NCBI GenBank assembly: GCA_964439265.1
Contig: CAYTOA010000002.1
Span: 75,610-139,609, forward strand
Source of the DNA: JAGVPT01 sp964439265
Lineage (GTDB): Bacteria; Bacteroidota; Ignavibacteria; UBA10030; UBA8401
Length of the DNA stretch: 64,000 bases
Direction of reading: 5' to 3'
Both the position numbers and the translations under genes were made by a program. The notes below the pieces were generated by a model. That model made no database searches and was not told the origin of the DNA. It worked only from the letters and a program-made list of their open reading frames with translations. Positions within the stretch are counted from its first letter, which is position 1. Every line of letters begins with the position of its first letter. Below are positions 1 to 9,900 of the stretch, one piece after another.

Positions 1-643
1 CTCCGTCTGGTGTGCCTACCCAAACTCTTCCTTCCGAATCCTCGGTAATCCCGGTTACATAGGGTGGAGCAACTGGGACATCCAGAAATCTGTCACCGTC
101 CAACCTGTAGAGCCCGTACGAGGTTCCCGCCCAAATATGTTTTGACGAGCTCTGATGGAGTGCATTCACATTCCTGCTCTTGATGCCTTCGGATTCGCCA
201 TAACGGTAGATCTTTCCATTTTGTAATCGACAAAGTTGATTAGCAAAAGTACCAACCCATAGACTGCCATCGCCGGATTCGCACAATGATGAAATGGCTT
301 CGCGGTTGACATTGTCGCCTGTAATCGTGCTCACAGACTCAAACGTCTCTCCATCAAAGCGAAACAGGCCGGCGGTCATTCCAAACCAAAGGTAGCCGTC
401 TGAAGTCTGCAGGCATGCGTTGACGGCGCTGCCCGGCAGGCCGTTTTGCTTGAGCCATTTGTCGTGCACATACTGATCGATGGTCTTTTTCGGATCTAAT
501 GCATAGAGGTGTGAGATCGGGAATATGAGCGCGATGACAACAAGTGCCGAGAGGAGAGTCCTGTAACTAAAGCGCTTCGCGTCATTGCCGTGTTTCACGA
601 CGTGTATCGCTTCGCGTCTTCGTCTATTGTGTTCTGAGTCCAT
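1..643 (-). CDS. Two-component-type propeller sensor, N-terminal part (runs off the left edge)
   Basis: Reading right to left from an ATG at 643-641, the frame stays open to the window edge (214 codons). The product has a basic N-terminus, one hydrophobic segment (about residues 30-48, signal peptide or anchor) and then a series of blade motifs of the type DGYLWFG, DGSLWVG, SKHIWAG and EGRVWVG at about 40-residue spacing. This is the regulator-propeller repeat found in periplasmic sensor parts of hybrid histidine kinases and diguanylate cyclases. The segment around WLKQNGLPGSAVNACLQT is typical of the first blade in such sensors. The output domain lies outside the window, so kinase or cyclase cannot be decided. 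A minus-strand terminator just upstream (667-715) suggests it has its own promoter. Confidence 0.8.
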   Translation of the reverse strand, partial: MDSEHNRRRREAIHVVKHGNDAKRFSYRTLLSALVVIALIFPISHLYALDPKKTIDQYVHDKWLKQNGLPGSAVNACLQTSDGYLWFGMTAGLFRFDGETFESVSTITGDNVNREAISSLCESGDGSLWVGTFANQLCRLQNGKIYRYGESEGIKSRNVNALHQSSSKHIWAGTSYGLYRLDGDRFLDVPVAPPYVTGITEDSEGRVWVGTPDG

Positions 644-666
644 AAGAGTGTCCAAGGTCACAGCGC

Positions 667-715
667 AAAAAAAGGGAGGTTGCTTCCGGAGCCGAACTAG
701 TTGGAAGGCCCTCCC
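667..715 (-). terminator. Rho-independent terminator reading leftward
   Basis: On the minus strand GGGAGG plus CTTCC (715-703) pairs with GGAAG plus CCTCCC (687-674), followed by seven T (673-667). The stem is bulged but strong. It lies just before the start of the propeller gene, so it should end a minus-strand transcript coming from the right, where no convincing gene was found. Confidence 0.6.
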
Positions 716-1935
716 ATATCATTATCGACAAAATTATCTTAAATCTTAAGATTAAAAGCTTCCGCCCATGTGTTGGTGGACCGAGATGATGAGCATCTTC
801 CGACGGAACGGCGATCACAATCCTCGAATCCCGACCTCGTTTTGACGGCGCTTTTCCCAATCTCAAGATGCAGAGTTAACCTCTCCTCAATAAATAGCCA
901 ATAACCGTGCCAGCAAGTCAAGAGATTGTTCTCTTTTCTCACATAAAATCGTCGAATAAGGGTTCTCCCAGTGAGAGTAGATGTGCGGTATTGATGATAT
1001 TCCCACTTTTCAGAATTCAGTGAATATTTCATTAGATCGCTCGCCTGGAAGGTTCTTTGTTCTTGATTGGCCCTCCGGCTGCACTACCAATCCTCTTTTA
1101 GATGTTTCTGGTCGTCGCAGCTGAGGCGCTGACTCCTGCATAAATCCATCGGCAGAGATCGAAGGGGACGTGGAATGATAGTTGAGAGTTTTCGGTGCTC
1201 CGAGAAATTCAAAGCTTACCGTGAGATATTAACCACGGGTATTGTGCAAATATTGTCACCCATTCTATTCGCAAATTAAGGTAAGAAAGCCTCATCATCC
1301 GTCGTTATGACGATAAGGCGTTTCAGCCTGATCTTCTGCTCAACTTGATGAGGAGAACTGCGACGAGGTGCAACAACGAGTCAATCCGCGCTTACGGAGT
1401 GATTGCATTGTTGCAGGTCGAATTGGTTCTGAAACGTACCCAGTTCGAGTCCTTTGGGTCCAGATCGTCGAGGAAGAAGTGGAAACAAAAGCTGCGCGAT
1501 CGCGAAAAAATGAACAGGAAGATAGGAAAAGAAAGCAATCTCTCACGAATCCCTTTATCCAGATGCCTGTGCGCGTGCCCGATTTCTTCGAGGGCTATTC
1601 ATCAAGCGGAAATATTCGAAGAATGTTTTTATGGTGAGTGTCCCCGGATCTTTTGTATCCGTGAGGCTCAATTGAAAGTCGGTGCCGAAGAAAGCGTTAG
1701 GAGATTTGGCTTTTGAGTTGCAATCCCTTCCACAGTGTAGTATATTTACACCGGATTCTACGCGGAGATTCCTCATGAATCAACTGATATGCTCGCACCT
1801 GTCCAAAGATCAGAAGCATATCGGTTGACCGCTGTTAATAGCAAGTGGTTACAGAAGCAATTACGTGTAGCCAAAATAGTGCAATCTTCATCTGTCTGTT
1901 TATTGCACGAGCGCTGAGAACATATTGATTTCCCC
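716..1935. other. Long intergenic region without a recognisable gene
   Basis: About 1.2 kb. Short open frames exist on both strands (for example 739-1032 minus, 1345-1716 plus), but they overlap each other, have no good ribosome binding site and encode nothing recognisable. A 7-bp inverted repeat GTGCAAT/ATTGCAC lies at 1879-1885 and 1902-1908, shortly before the tRNA. Decayed coding sequence on the minus strand between about 740 and 1030 remains possible because a terminator follows it. Confidence 0.5.
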
Positions 1936-2008
1936 GCCCTTGTAGTTCAACAGGATAGAACGGGAGTTTCCTAAACTTCTAATCGCAGTTCGAGTCTGCG
2001 CGAGGGCA
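1936..2008 (+). tRNA. tRNA-Arg (anticodon CCU)
   Basis: A full cloverleaf folds by hand. The acceptor stem is GCCCTTG (1936-1942) with CGAGGGC (2001-2007), including one G-T pair. The D arm is GTTC/GAAC (1945-1948, 1958-1961). The anticodon stem is GGAGT/ACTTC (1963-1967, 1975-1979) with loop TTCCTAA and anticodon CCT at 1970-1972. The T arm is CGCAG/CTGCG (1984-1988, 1996-2000) with loop TTCGAGT. The discriminator base is A2008. CCA is not encoded. It reads AGG codons. Confidence 0.95.
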
Positions 2009-2109
2009 CTGAGATAGAGTGAAAAGCTTAGTTGCGAAACTTCGCAACATGGTTTTCTCTCAGTTGTTTTGAGTATCTTACCGCATCGACCAGGTTGCAG
2101 AACATTTCA

Positions 2110-3420
2110 ATGAGCAACGCCGCAAAAATATCAATTCTCGGAGTCGGCGTCTTCGCCGCGTTCTTCTTGTTCTTCGTGAAGTTCGGTTCTCCCGACAGTT
2201 CGACCGACTTCAACAAAGTACAGAAGGTGTATTTTGCCGACCACATTTCAGCGGCTCACCGCGCCGTCATCGAACGATTCAATCAGCAATACGCGGGACG
2301 AATCGAAGTAGTTCCTGTTGATCTTCCCTTCAGCAAGTTTAATACCAATGAGAGAAAAGAACTTCTCGCCCGTTCGCTGCGCAGCAAGAGCGACCGGCTG
2401 GATATCTTTTCCGTCGACTATATTTGGACACCTCGATTTGCAAAATGGAGCGAACCCCTCGACGGCTATTTTTCCGAGGCGGACAAATCGGCGATCATTT
2501 CTCCCGTACTTCAATCATGTATCAGCGAGGGAAAGCTTGTTGCGATGCCTCTCTTCATCGATATCGGGATGATGTATTACCGTCGTGACTACCTGCAGCG
2601 GCTCCCCAATGCACGTGCAGTAGAGGAGGAGTTGGGGCAATCGATCACCTGGGATCGGCTAATAGCTATTCAGAAGCCGCTTGGGATGGAGAACAAGCCT
2701 TTTTATGTCTTTCAGGGGTACGACTACGAAGGATTGATCTGCAATTACTTTGAAATGATTGCTTCCATCGACAACGATTATTTTCGGAACAACACTATTC
2801 GATTGACGACACCTGTTGCGCACAAAGCCCTTCAGACCCTCGTCGATTTTGTCTACAAATCGAAAATCAGTACTCCTGATGTTTTGGAACTCGATGAAAA
2901 TAAATGTTACGAATACATGATCAGTCACGACGCGATGTTCGTTCGGGGCTGGTCAAATTTCCTCGAGACCGCCCGCGCGCCGTACACCGACAGCGTACCC
3001 AATGGGCTCATCGGACGGGCGCCGTTACCTCATTTCAAAGGACAAAAACCGACCTCGGTGTATGGCGGCTGGAACCTGATGATTTCCAAATATTCCACAA
3101 AAAAGGACGCGGCGATTGAATTTGTCCGCTATCTTCAAACGCCGGAGGCCAAAAAGATCATGTTTGAAATTGGCGACTACATCCCCGTCAATAAGGATGT
3201 GTACAGCGACACTGCATACGTCCGTGCCCATCCGAAGCTTATCTTTTACCGACAGCTTATCGAGCATGGCTTTCATCGGCCGTCTCTTTTGGATTACACC
3301 AGGATCGCCGATATCATCGCTCACTACGTTCATCTTGCGTTGAAAAAAGAATTGACCGTTGACGAGGCACTTACCAAGGCATCGGCAGTCGTCAATTCAA
3401 ACCAAGTACTTATCAAGTGA
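2110..3420 (+). CDS. Extracellular solute-binding protein (family 1 type), sensor partner candidate
   Basis: 436 residues from the ATG at 2110. An in-frame TTG at 2032 would add 26 poor residues just after the tRNA. The N-terminus has a hydrophobic stretch (about residues 6-24) that can be a signal peptide or membrane anchor, with no lipobox cysteine. The rest resembles ABC-type sugar-binding proteins: an early segment AAHRAVIERFNQQYAG, the mid-protein GKLVAMPLFIDIGMMYYRRD hinge-type region, and a C-terminal VYGGWNLMISKYSTKKDAA segment. No permease or ATPase gene accompanies it. Instead the kinase starts 15 bases downstream and the response regulator overlaps the kinase. I infer that it captures a ligand, possibly a sugar, in the periplasm and signals through the kinase. 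Confidence 0.85.
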   Translation: MSNAAKISILGVGVFAAFFLFFVKFGSPDSSTDFNKVQKVYFADHISAAHRAVIERFNQQYAGRIEVVPVDLPFSKFNTNERKELLARSLRSKSDRLDIFSVDYIWTPRFAKWSEPLDGYFSEADKSAIISPVLQSCISEGKLVAMPLFIDIGMMYYRRDYLQRLPNARAVEEELGQSITWDRLIAIQKPLGMENKPFYVFQGYDYEGLICNYFEMIASIDNDYFRNNTIRLTTPVAHKALQTLVDFVYKSKISTPDVLELDENKCYEYMISHDAMFVRGWSNFLETARAPYTDSVPNGLIGRAPLPHFKGQKPTSVYGGWNLMISKYSTKKDAAIEFVRYLQTPEAKKIMFEIGDYIPVNKDVYSDTAYVRAHPKLIFYRQLIEHGFHRPSLLDYTRIADIIAHYVHLALKKELTVDEALTKASAVVNSNQVLIK

Positions 3421-3435
3421 CTTTGACTCCGCAGC

Positions 3436-4935
3436 ATGAAGAATCCTCTTCGATCTCTATGGGAAAGCGCGCGTCAGTATCGCTTTGAGATTCGGCATCT
3501 CACGGTGCTGTTTCTCGTCCTGATTGTATTCCAGATAGCGATCTCCTTCGTCCATAAGATTTCTCTCCAAAAGATCCTCATGGGGACCCAGGAGTGGTAC
3601 CAACAGGATTCTGCCGAACGGCTCGCGAATCTAACGGCTACGTCTCTTGAACTGCTGCTTGAAGCGAAAACGAAAGACAAGATTCTGGAAAAACCGGAGA
3701 TAGAAAAAATTATCGGAAATCTCAACATCATCTTGAGCCAGCAATACCTGCATCAAAATGTCCAGGAGCTTTGTCTTCTTGTAGAGATGGATTCATCGAT
3801 TGTGGCGATTGACGACGGACGCGTCCTGTATTCTTTTGTCTTTGACGAGGACAAGAAGCTCCCCCCGTCGTCGTGGAATCACTCCGACGCCATTCGAATG
3901 TACGCCCGGATGCAAACGGCGTTCCGTGCGGAAGAACAAGTGCAGACCATCGTAGGGAAGGGGGAGACGTTTCACATCTTCGTCCCTTTTGTACCGCGCG
4001 GTGAATTCGTCGGTGCAATGTATATGAAGAATACGCCCGATTTTTCGATCATCACGAATGAGATGATATCAACGTATGATCAAACCGCGATCACGTATAC
4101 GGCGTTAATTTTCTTCGGCCTCCTTGCGATGTTTTTCATCTCGACCTATACGCTGCAGGAACGCAACAAGGCGCAGCAGTTGTTGTTCGACGAGCAAAAG
4201 CATCATCTCGCAGATCAGATCAGTACTCAGAACGAGCTGCTGTTTACGAAGCGCATTTACCATACCCACCATAAGGCCGAAAAAATAATGGGCTTTATCA
4301 AGGAAGACGTGCGATTGCTGAACGTGGGGAATATAGATTCAGTGAAGGTTCGAATTAACAGATATGCGAACTTTATTGCACGCGTCATTTATGATATGAA
4401 GTGGTATGATCCTCCGGTGCAAACAATCCGCAGCCCAATTTTCGTGACTGATCTTAATAAGGTCTTGCGATTTCTCGTGGAGAACGTCTTCCAGAGGATT
4501 TCGACGATGAGCGACGTCATTTCCTTTTCGTTCGAACTGGATGAGAATCTTCCCATTGTCCATATTAACGAGTTCGTTGTCTGGGAAGTCTTTGAGCCGA
4601 TCATACAGAACTGCATCGACCATGCAGAGAACAATAGGATCACCATCACGATCAGTACAAGCTATGACGCCGAGTCCCGGGTGTCGCGAGTCAGGATCAT
4701 CGACAATGGGGCCGGCATCGCTCCGTGGCTGCTCGAAGTGAACGAAGAGGGGATAAAACCCATTTTTCTCGAGCACACTTCAACGAAAAGCACCGGAATA
4801 GACCGCCATGTGGGGTACGGTTGCTATATCGCCCGAGAGATCGCGCGCGCGCGATGCGGCTGGGATCTCGATGCGGAAAATGTTCCCGGCGGCGGGTGCG
4901 TCTTCACTTTTACCATTCCTAATTCATTGTCATGA
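3436..4935 (+). CDS. Membrane sensor histidine kinase
   Basis: 499 residues. There are two membrane segments (about 21-42 and 219-238) enclosing a periplasmic domain of roughly 175 residues, then a charged helical linker (240-275) and a kinase core. The ATP-binding part has an N-box (QNCIDHAENN, N392), a G1 box (DNGAGI, about 423-428) and a glycine-rich end (GYG at about 460-462, then PGGG about 484-487). The phosphoacceptor region (KRIYHTHHKAEKIMG, His276, 278 or 279) does not show the usual H-E/D-x-x-N/T-P H-box, so the site cannot be named. It follows the solute-binding protein by 15 bases and overlaps the regulator gene by 4 bases (ATGA), so the three are translationally coupled. The periplasmic domain probably meets the binding protein. 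Confidence 0.88.
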   Translation: MKNPLRSLWESARQYRFEIRHLTVLFLVLIVFQIAISFVHKISLQKILMGTQEWYQQDSAERLANLTATSLELLLEAKTKDKILEKPEIEKIIGNLNIILSQQYLHQNVQELCLLVEMDSSIVAIDDGRVLYSFVFDEDKKLPPSSWNHSDAIRMYARMQTAFRAEEQVQTIVGKGETFHIFVPFVPRGEFVGAMYMKNTPDFSIITNEMISTYDQTAITYTALIFFGLLAMFFISTYTLQERNKAQQLLFDEQKHHLADQISTQNELLFTKRIYHTHHKAEKIMGFIKEDVRLLNVGNIDSVKVRINRYANFIARVIYDMKWYDPPVQTIRSPIFVTDLNKVLRFLVENVFQRISTMSDVISFSFELDENLPIVHINEFVVWEVFEPIIQNCIDHAENNRITITISTSYDAESRVSRVRIIDNGAGIAPWLLEVNEEGIKPIFLEHTSTKSTGIDRHVGYGCYIAREIARARCGWDLDAENVPGGGCVFTFTIPNSLS

Positions 4936-6395
4936 CCATACACTCGGAAAAAGAAATCAGCGTTCTTCTCATTGAGGATGAAGAGTTCGATGTTCGGCGG
5001 ATTCGAAATACGGTCAAGCCGCTCTCGCACATCATCAACATCCGGAAGGTCATATCGAACGGCCGTCTCGCCCTGGACGAGCTCAATGCTTCGAAGGAAC
5101 TGTACGATGTTATCATCATGGACTTCCAGATCGCCGGGGGGTTAATGGGCGAGCAGCTCATCCGTGAGATCAAGAAGATCGACCCTGCCTTTCAGATCAT
5201 CGTCGTGACGAAGATGACAGTAAACCTTGCCGATTACGATTTTGCGAACAGTTTGATGCAAGCCGGGGCATACTGGTACTGCACAAAATATCCGGGAGAT
5301 ATTGACGAATTCATCTATCAGCCCACGGATTTTTTGTTGTCGATCATCAACGCGTTCCAAAAAAGGGTTTTGGAGAAAGAACAGACTAAAACGAAAAAGA
5401 AACTCCTTCATACCGTCGAGGAGACCCTCTCGCAGAATATCATCATCGGGGTATCACCGCCCATCGTTCGACTGCGCCAGCAGATCGAAAAGTGCGCCGA
5501 GAGTGATGCCAATGTGATGATCTCCGGTCATTCGGGGACGGGGAAAGAACTTGTCGCAGTGAACATCCATCATCGGAGCAAGAGGCGCTTTGAGAATTTT
5601 GTGCCGATCAATTGCGGGAGTATCCCCAATGAGCTGATCGAAAGTGAACTGTTCGGATACGAAAAGGGCTCTTTTACCGGAGCCACGAATTCCAAGCTCG
5701 GACTATTTGAACTCGCCAATCATGGAACAGTTTTTCTCGACGAGATCACCGAACTTCCTTTGGCGGCGCAGGTGAAATTACTGCGGATCATCCAGAACGG
5801 CGAAGTAGAAAAAATTGGCAGGAGGGAATCCCTTAAGGTCGATGTCCGGTTGATCGCCGCGACCAACAAGAACCTGGAAAAAGAGGTCGAAGAAAAACGG
5901 TTCAGGGAGGATCTCTATTACCGCCTCAACGTTGTCCCGATCGAAGTTCCTTCGCTTCTAGACAGGGGAGAAGATATTCCTCTGCTGGCAGATTTCTTCC
6001 TCCAACAATTTTGCAACGACATGGAACGTATGAAGCCGGTCGTCGACCCGGAGGCGATGGCAATTCTTCGCAACGCGTCATGGAAAGGCAATGTCCGGGA
6101 GCTAAAGAACGTTGTTCACAGACTTCTCTTTCTTGAGCAGGCACACATCACTGTTGATGTTGTTCGGATGGCGATTGGAACGCACCCTCAGTTGTTATCC
6201 ATGTCGGGGAACGACATTTTGAAGGTATTAGGGCTCGCCGAAGGGACATCGCTCCGCGACCTCGAGTACGTCGTCCGCCGAAAATTCATCGAATTCGTCC
6301 GCTCCAATTCATCGTCCGATGCCGAGGCGGCAAGAAAACTCGGACTTGCCCCGCCAAACTATCATCGATTATGCAAGGACCTTGGCATTAAATAG
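4932..6395 (+). CDS. Sigma-54-dependent response regulator (NtrC type)
   Basis: 487 residues with the classical order. Receiver domain (about 10-135): acidic E15/D16 and phosphoacceptor D64 in IIMDFQ. AAA+ sigma-54 activation domain (about 170-400): Walker A GHSGTGKE (199-206), sigma-54 contact loop GSFTGA (246-251, a conservative variant of GAFTGA), Walker B VFLDE, arginine finger region FREDLYYRLNV. C-terminal Fis-type helix-turn-helix (about 440-487): AEAARKLGLAPPNYHRLC. It should activate genes from GG/GC (-24/-12) promoters. A matching element occurs 165 bases downstream, in front of the TonB island, which is the most likely target. Confidence 0.95.
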   Translation: MTIHSEKEISVLLIEDEEFDVRRIRNTVKPLSHIINIRKVISNGRLALDELNASKELYDVIIMDFQIAGGLMGEQLIREIKKIDPAFQIIVVTKMTVNLADYDFANSLMQAGAYWYCTKYPGDIDEFIYQPTDFLLSIINAFQKRVLEKEQTKTKKKLLHTVEETLSQNIIIGVSPPIVRLRQQIEKCAESDANVMISGHSGTGKELVAVNIHHRSKRRFENFVPINCGSIPNELIESELFGYEKGSFTGATNSKLGLFELANHGTVFLDEITELPLAAQVKLLRIIQNGEVEKIGRRESLKVDVRLIAATNKNLEKEVEEKRFREDLYYRLNVVPIEVPSLLDRGEDIPLLADFFLQQFCNDMERMKPVVDPEAMAILRNASWKGNVRELKNVVHRLLFLEQAHITVDVVRMAIGTHPQLLSMSGNDILKVLGLAEGTSLRDLEYVVRRKFIEFVRSNSSSDAEAARKLGLAPPNYHRLCKDLGIK

Positions 6396-6397
6396 AG

Positions 6398-6418
6398 CTC
6401 ATGCATGCCGGTCATGAG
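6398..6418. promoter_or_regulatory. Inverted repeat, possible activator site
   Basis: CTCATG (6398-6403) and CATGAG (6413-6418) are separated by 9 bases, directly after the regulator stop codon. The centre is about 165 bases upstream of the GC of the candidate sigma-54 promoter, a normal distance for an NtrC-type enhancer. It has no T-run, so it is not a simple terminator. Only one copy was seen. Confidence 0.3.
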
Positions 6419-6558
6419 AATTGCCCGGCGAATCGGCCCCTGGCCGCCCCATCTTTTGCGTTATCATACTCATAAGGTCTTCATTATCAATCTAGTAACA
6501 CATCCCAGCAAAAGCTTCAATTCTGTCCGATAAGTCATTGATTTTGCATAGGCAAAAC

Positions 6559-6574
6559 CGGCACAAAATGTGCA
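6559..6574 (+). promoter_or_regulatory. Candidate sigma-54 (-24/-12) promoter
   Basis: CGGCACAAAATGTGCA has GG at 6560-6561 and GC at 6572-6573 with exactly ten bases between, matching the TGGCAC-N5-TTGCW pattern in 9 of 11 specified positions. It lies downstream of a sigma-54 activator gene and upstream of the TonB receptor gene. The leader would be about 375 bases long, which is unusual. Confidence 0.45.
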
Positions 6575-6837
6575 ACATGCCGGCTATGTAACCATGGATT
6601 GCATTTTCGCGAGTTCTAAGTTCTTTAGGGCTGTCAATGAAAAGTGACCGACACTTGCATGGGCGGTGGTGCCGCGAAAAGCTTCGAATTGCAACTCTTA
6701 AATTGGACCTGCAAGATTGAGTTCTCTCGACGACAGATTATTGGTTCATCAAAATCTCCGATTTAAGGTTGATTCGCATTGTGATTCTCTTCCTAAACTT
6801 TGGACAATTCAATTTCAAAAAAAGGGTTTGGAGTTTC

Positions 6838-6849
6838 TTTCGCGCGAAA
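6838..6849. promoter_or_regulatory. Perfect 12-bp palindrome in the TonB-gene leader
   Basis: TTTCGCGCGAAA is its own reverse complement. It overlaps the first bases of the terminator-like hairpin that follows. It could be an operator, or simply extend the hairpin. Confidence 0.3.
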
Positions 6850-6876
6850 GGCGTCTATCCAGTGGTGCGCCTTTTT
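6847..6876 (+). terminator. Terminator or attenuator in front of the TonB receptor gene
   Basis: AAAGGCG (6847-6853) pairs with CGCCTTT (6868-6874), with a 14-base loop and five T in total at the end. It sits 84 bases before the receptor start and 450 bases after the regulator gene. It may end the sensor operon transcript, or act as an attenuator if the candidate sigma-54 promoter is used. Confidence 0.5.
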
Positions 6877-6960
6877 GTAGCCGGTAGGATCGCGGCATTA
6901 TGAGTTCTGCTACACGGTACGTCGAGTGTTGAAATAAGAACGCCACAAAGGAGAAAATTT

Positions 6961-9900
6961 ATGTCATCGTGCACCATCCGAAATCTTACATTGTCCTTCG
7001 TACTCCTTCTGTTGATGAACAGTCTCTCCGTTGCGGGAACTACCGGAAAAATAGCGGGGAAGGTCACGGAGAAAGAAACCGGCGAACCGCTCGTTGGCGC
7101 GAATGTCATCGTGAAGGGAACTACTCTTGGGACGGTCACTGATATTAATGGTTATTACTCCATCCTGCTTGTGCCTCCCGGTGTTCAGACTGTGCTCGTC
7201 AGCATGGTCGGTTATTCAAGTGTGACAGTGAACGAAGTTCGAGTTCGCATCGATGAAACTTCACCGGTCGACGTTCAGCTGGCGCAGGCAGAAATCAAAA
7301 TGGGTGCCGTGACGATAATTGCAGAACAAAACGTGGTAAGAAAAGACGTCTCGGGGAGCGTCTCCGCAGTGCAGCCCCAAGAGATTCAAACCCTTCCGGT
7401 GACTACGATCAATGATGTTGCGGGACTGCAAGCGGGCGTTGAGAACGGATTGATTGTCAGGGGCGGAGGGGCGAACGAGCTGCTTCTTCAAGTTGACGGT
7501 GCGACGCGTCGCGATCCCAGAAACAACCAACCTATTTCTAATATCGCGTTGACCTCAATTCAGGAAGTCTCTCTCGAAAAAGGGGGTTTTAATGCCGAGT
7601 ATGGACAAGTGCGTTCGGGAATAATAAACATCGTAGAAAAAGAAGGGGATGCCGCTCACTATTTTGGTTCCTTCAACGGCAAATACAGTCCGCCGCAACA
7701 GAAATATTTCGGCATCTCCGAATACGATCCGAATTCGATGTGGAACAAGCCATATCTGGATCCGGCGGTCTGCTGGACGGGAACTCAAAATGGCGCTTGG
7801 TCGACATACATGCAAAACCAATATCCGCAGTTTCAAGGCTGGAACGCCGTTTCGCAGTCCCTTCTTCAGCAGGGGATTAACTTATCGCCGGCAGCTTGCC
7901 AGCGTTTGTATGAGTGGCAGCACAGGCAGGAACCCGACACCAAGTCGCCCGACTATAATCTTGACGGAACTTTTGGCGGCCCGGTACCAATCATCGGCGA
8001 GCAGTTGGGCAATCTTCGATTCCTCACCAGCTTTGTCATGAACAGAACCATGCTGCTTATCCCGCTCAGCCGTCCGGACTACGAGGACTATGATTGGTCA
8101 ATAAAAATGAATTCAGATTTAAACTCAAAAATGAAGTTGACGTTAAACGCATCAACAGGCAAATCCTACAATGTCGCCATCAACGCGACGGATAATGGGT
8201 TCTATAATCAATCATATCTTACTCAGGCTGCGGGAACCTACCCGTTTTGGAATCCGGCGGACTTTCTCCAAACGCCCGATCAGATTGCCGGCGTAACGTA
8301 CGAAGAGAGATCGAGCAGGGTGTATACTAATTCCTGGTATTCTACCGCCGACGTCACTGACTTCAACGCTTCAGCCAAACTTACTGCTACCGTAAGCTCC
8401 TCAACGTTTTATGAAATAAGCGTTGAAGATCAACATCGAAGTTATCTTACGGCGCCTATCGCCGCGCGTGACACAGCCCGGAACTTTGAAATAACTCCCG
8501 GAATTTTCGTCGACGAAGCACCATTTGGATACAGTCCGGCCCTTACGGACGGCAACGGTCCACTTGGTTCGGCGATCGGAGATTTGGGCTTGTTTTTCGG
8601 AGGCCACAGTGCCACAGCGCACGATTCGAGCAGTCTTAATACGGTTACGGTTAAGGGAGATTTAACGAGCCAGGTAAATCAAGAGAACTTGTTTAAAGCC
8701 GGAATTGAATTTTCGACTTTTGCTCTTCATCTGAATTACGGAACGATAAACCCGGTTTTCAGCGACGTAAACTGGGTGGACCAGAGTTGGAGTCCCTATC
8801 GCATCGCAGCATATGTGCAAGACAAGATAGAAGCGTACGGATTCATAGCAAATCTTGGTTTGAGACTGGATGTAAGCAATCCGAACACAAGTTGGGTGGC
8901 GGTGGATCCTTTTGATCAGGCCTATTTCTCTAATTCTTACAGCGCCTCAACCAACTATACGAAAACGAGTGTTAAGCCCGACGTATCCTTAAGTCCCCGT
9001 TTGGGTATTTCGCACCCGATCACAGAAACTTCAAAGCTGTATTTCAACTATGGGCACTTCAAAGAAATGCCTGCCTATGAAGAGCTCTTCAGAGTTGGAC
9101 GTGCGGCGGCCGGGAGTATGCTCAATTACGGCGATCCCAACTTACCACAGGCGAAAACAGTTTCGTATGAGTTAGGATTCGATCAATCGTTATTCGATAC
9201 ATATCTGTTCCAGATTGCGGCCTTCTATAATGATATCACGGATCAGCAGGCATTCACGTTTTACACAAGCGATCAGAAAGGTATTTCCTACTATGCGGCC
9301 AACGACAATAGCTACTCTGATATTCGCGGATTGGAGTTGACTCTACGAAGGAATTCAGGCGATTGGGTACGAGGTTTTATTAATTATACGTATCAAGTCG
9401 TACGGACCGGTCAGTTCGGTCAGGTAGTCATTGCTGACAATCCAGCAAGTCAAATACAATTTGATAGAAGTCAATCGAATCCTCTGTATTCGCTGGTTCT
9501 GCAAAAACCCGTTCCGCAGCCTCGCGCAAACGCAAGTATTACATTCTTGACGCCGAAAGATTTCGGACCAACGCGTTTTGGGATTGCCCCTCTTGCTGAT
9601 TGGAGTCTCAATGTCATAGCATCGTGGAAAGCGGGGCAATGGCTTACCTACGATCCGCAAAACGTTATCGGCATCGCAAACAATGTTGAGGTGACAGATT
9701 ATTACAATATTAACCTTCGCTTGAACAAGACGTTTGTTTTCAAGTCTTTCTCGGTTATGCTGTTCATGGAAACCACGAACTTGCTGAATACGGAACACAT
9801 GTCAGGAGAAAGTTTCTATAATAATCCCGACTATTTGGCGTATATGGCGTCGCTGCATCTGCCTACAAGCCCTGCCTACAATAACACGAATATCCCCGGC

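Noticed and set aside
739..1032. 97-codon minus-strand open frame
   Set aside because: A terminator follows it, but the start signal is weak and the sequence resembles nothing I know. Kept only as a remark under the terminator finding.
1345..1716. 123-codon plus-strand open frame before the tRNA
   Set aside because: Two overlapping frames compete, the product has no recognisable pattern, and there is no ribosome binding site.
1879..1908. GTGCAAT/ATTGCAC inverted repeat before the tRNA as a terminator
   Set aside because: Only 7 bp with a 16-base loop and no T-run; it may be chance.
6642..6657. TGACCGACACTTGCA as a sigma-54 promoter
   Set aside because: The -24/-12 elements are one base too close and the GG is not intact. 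The site at 6559-6574 fits better.
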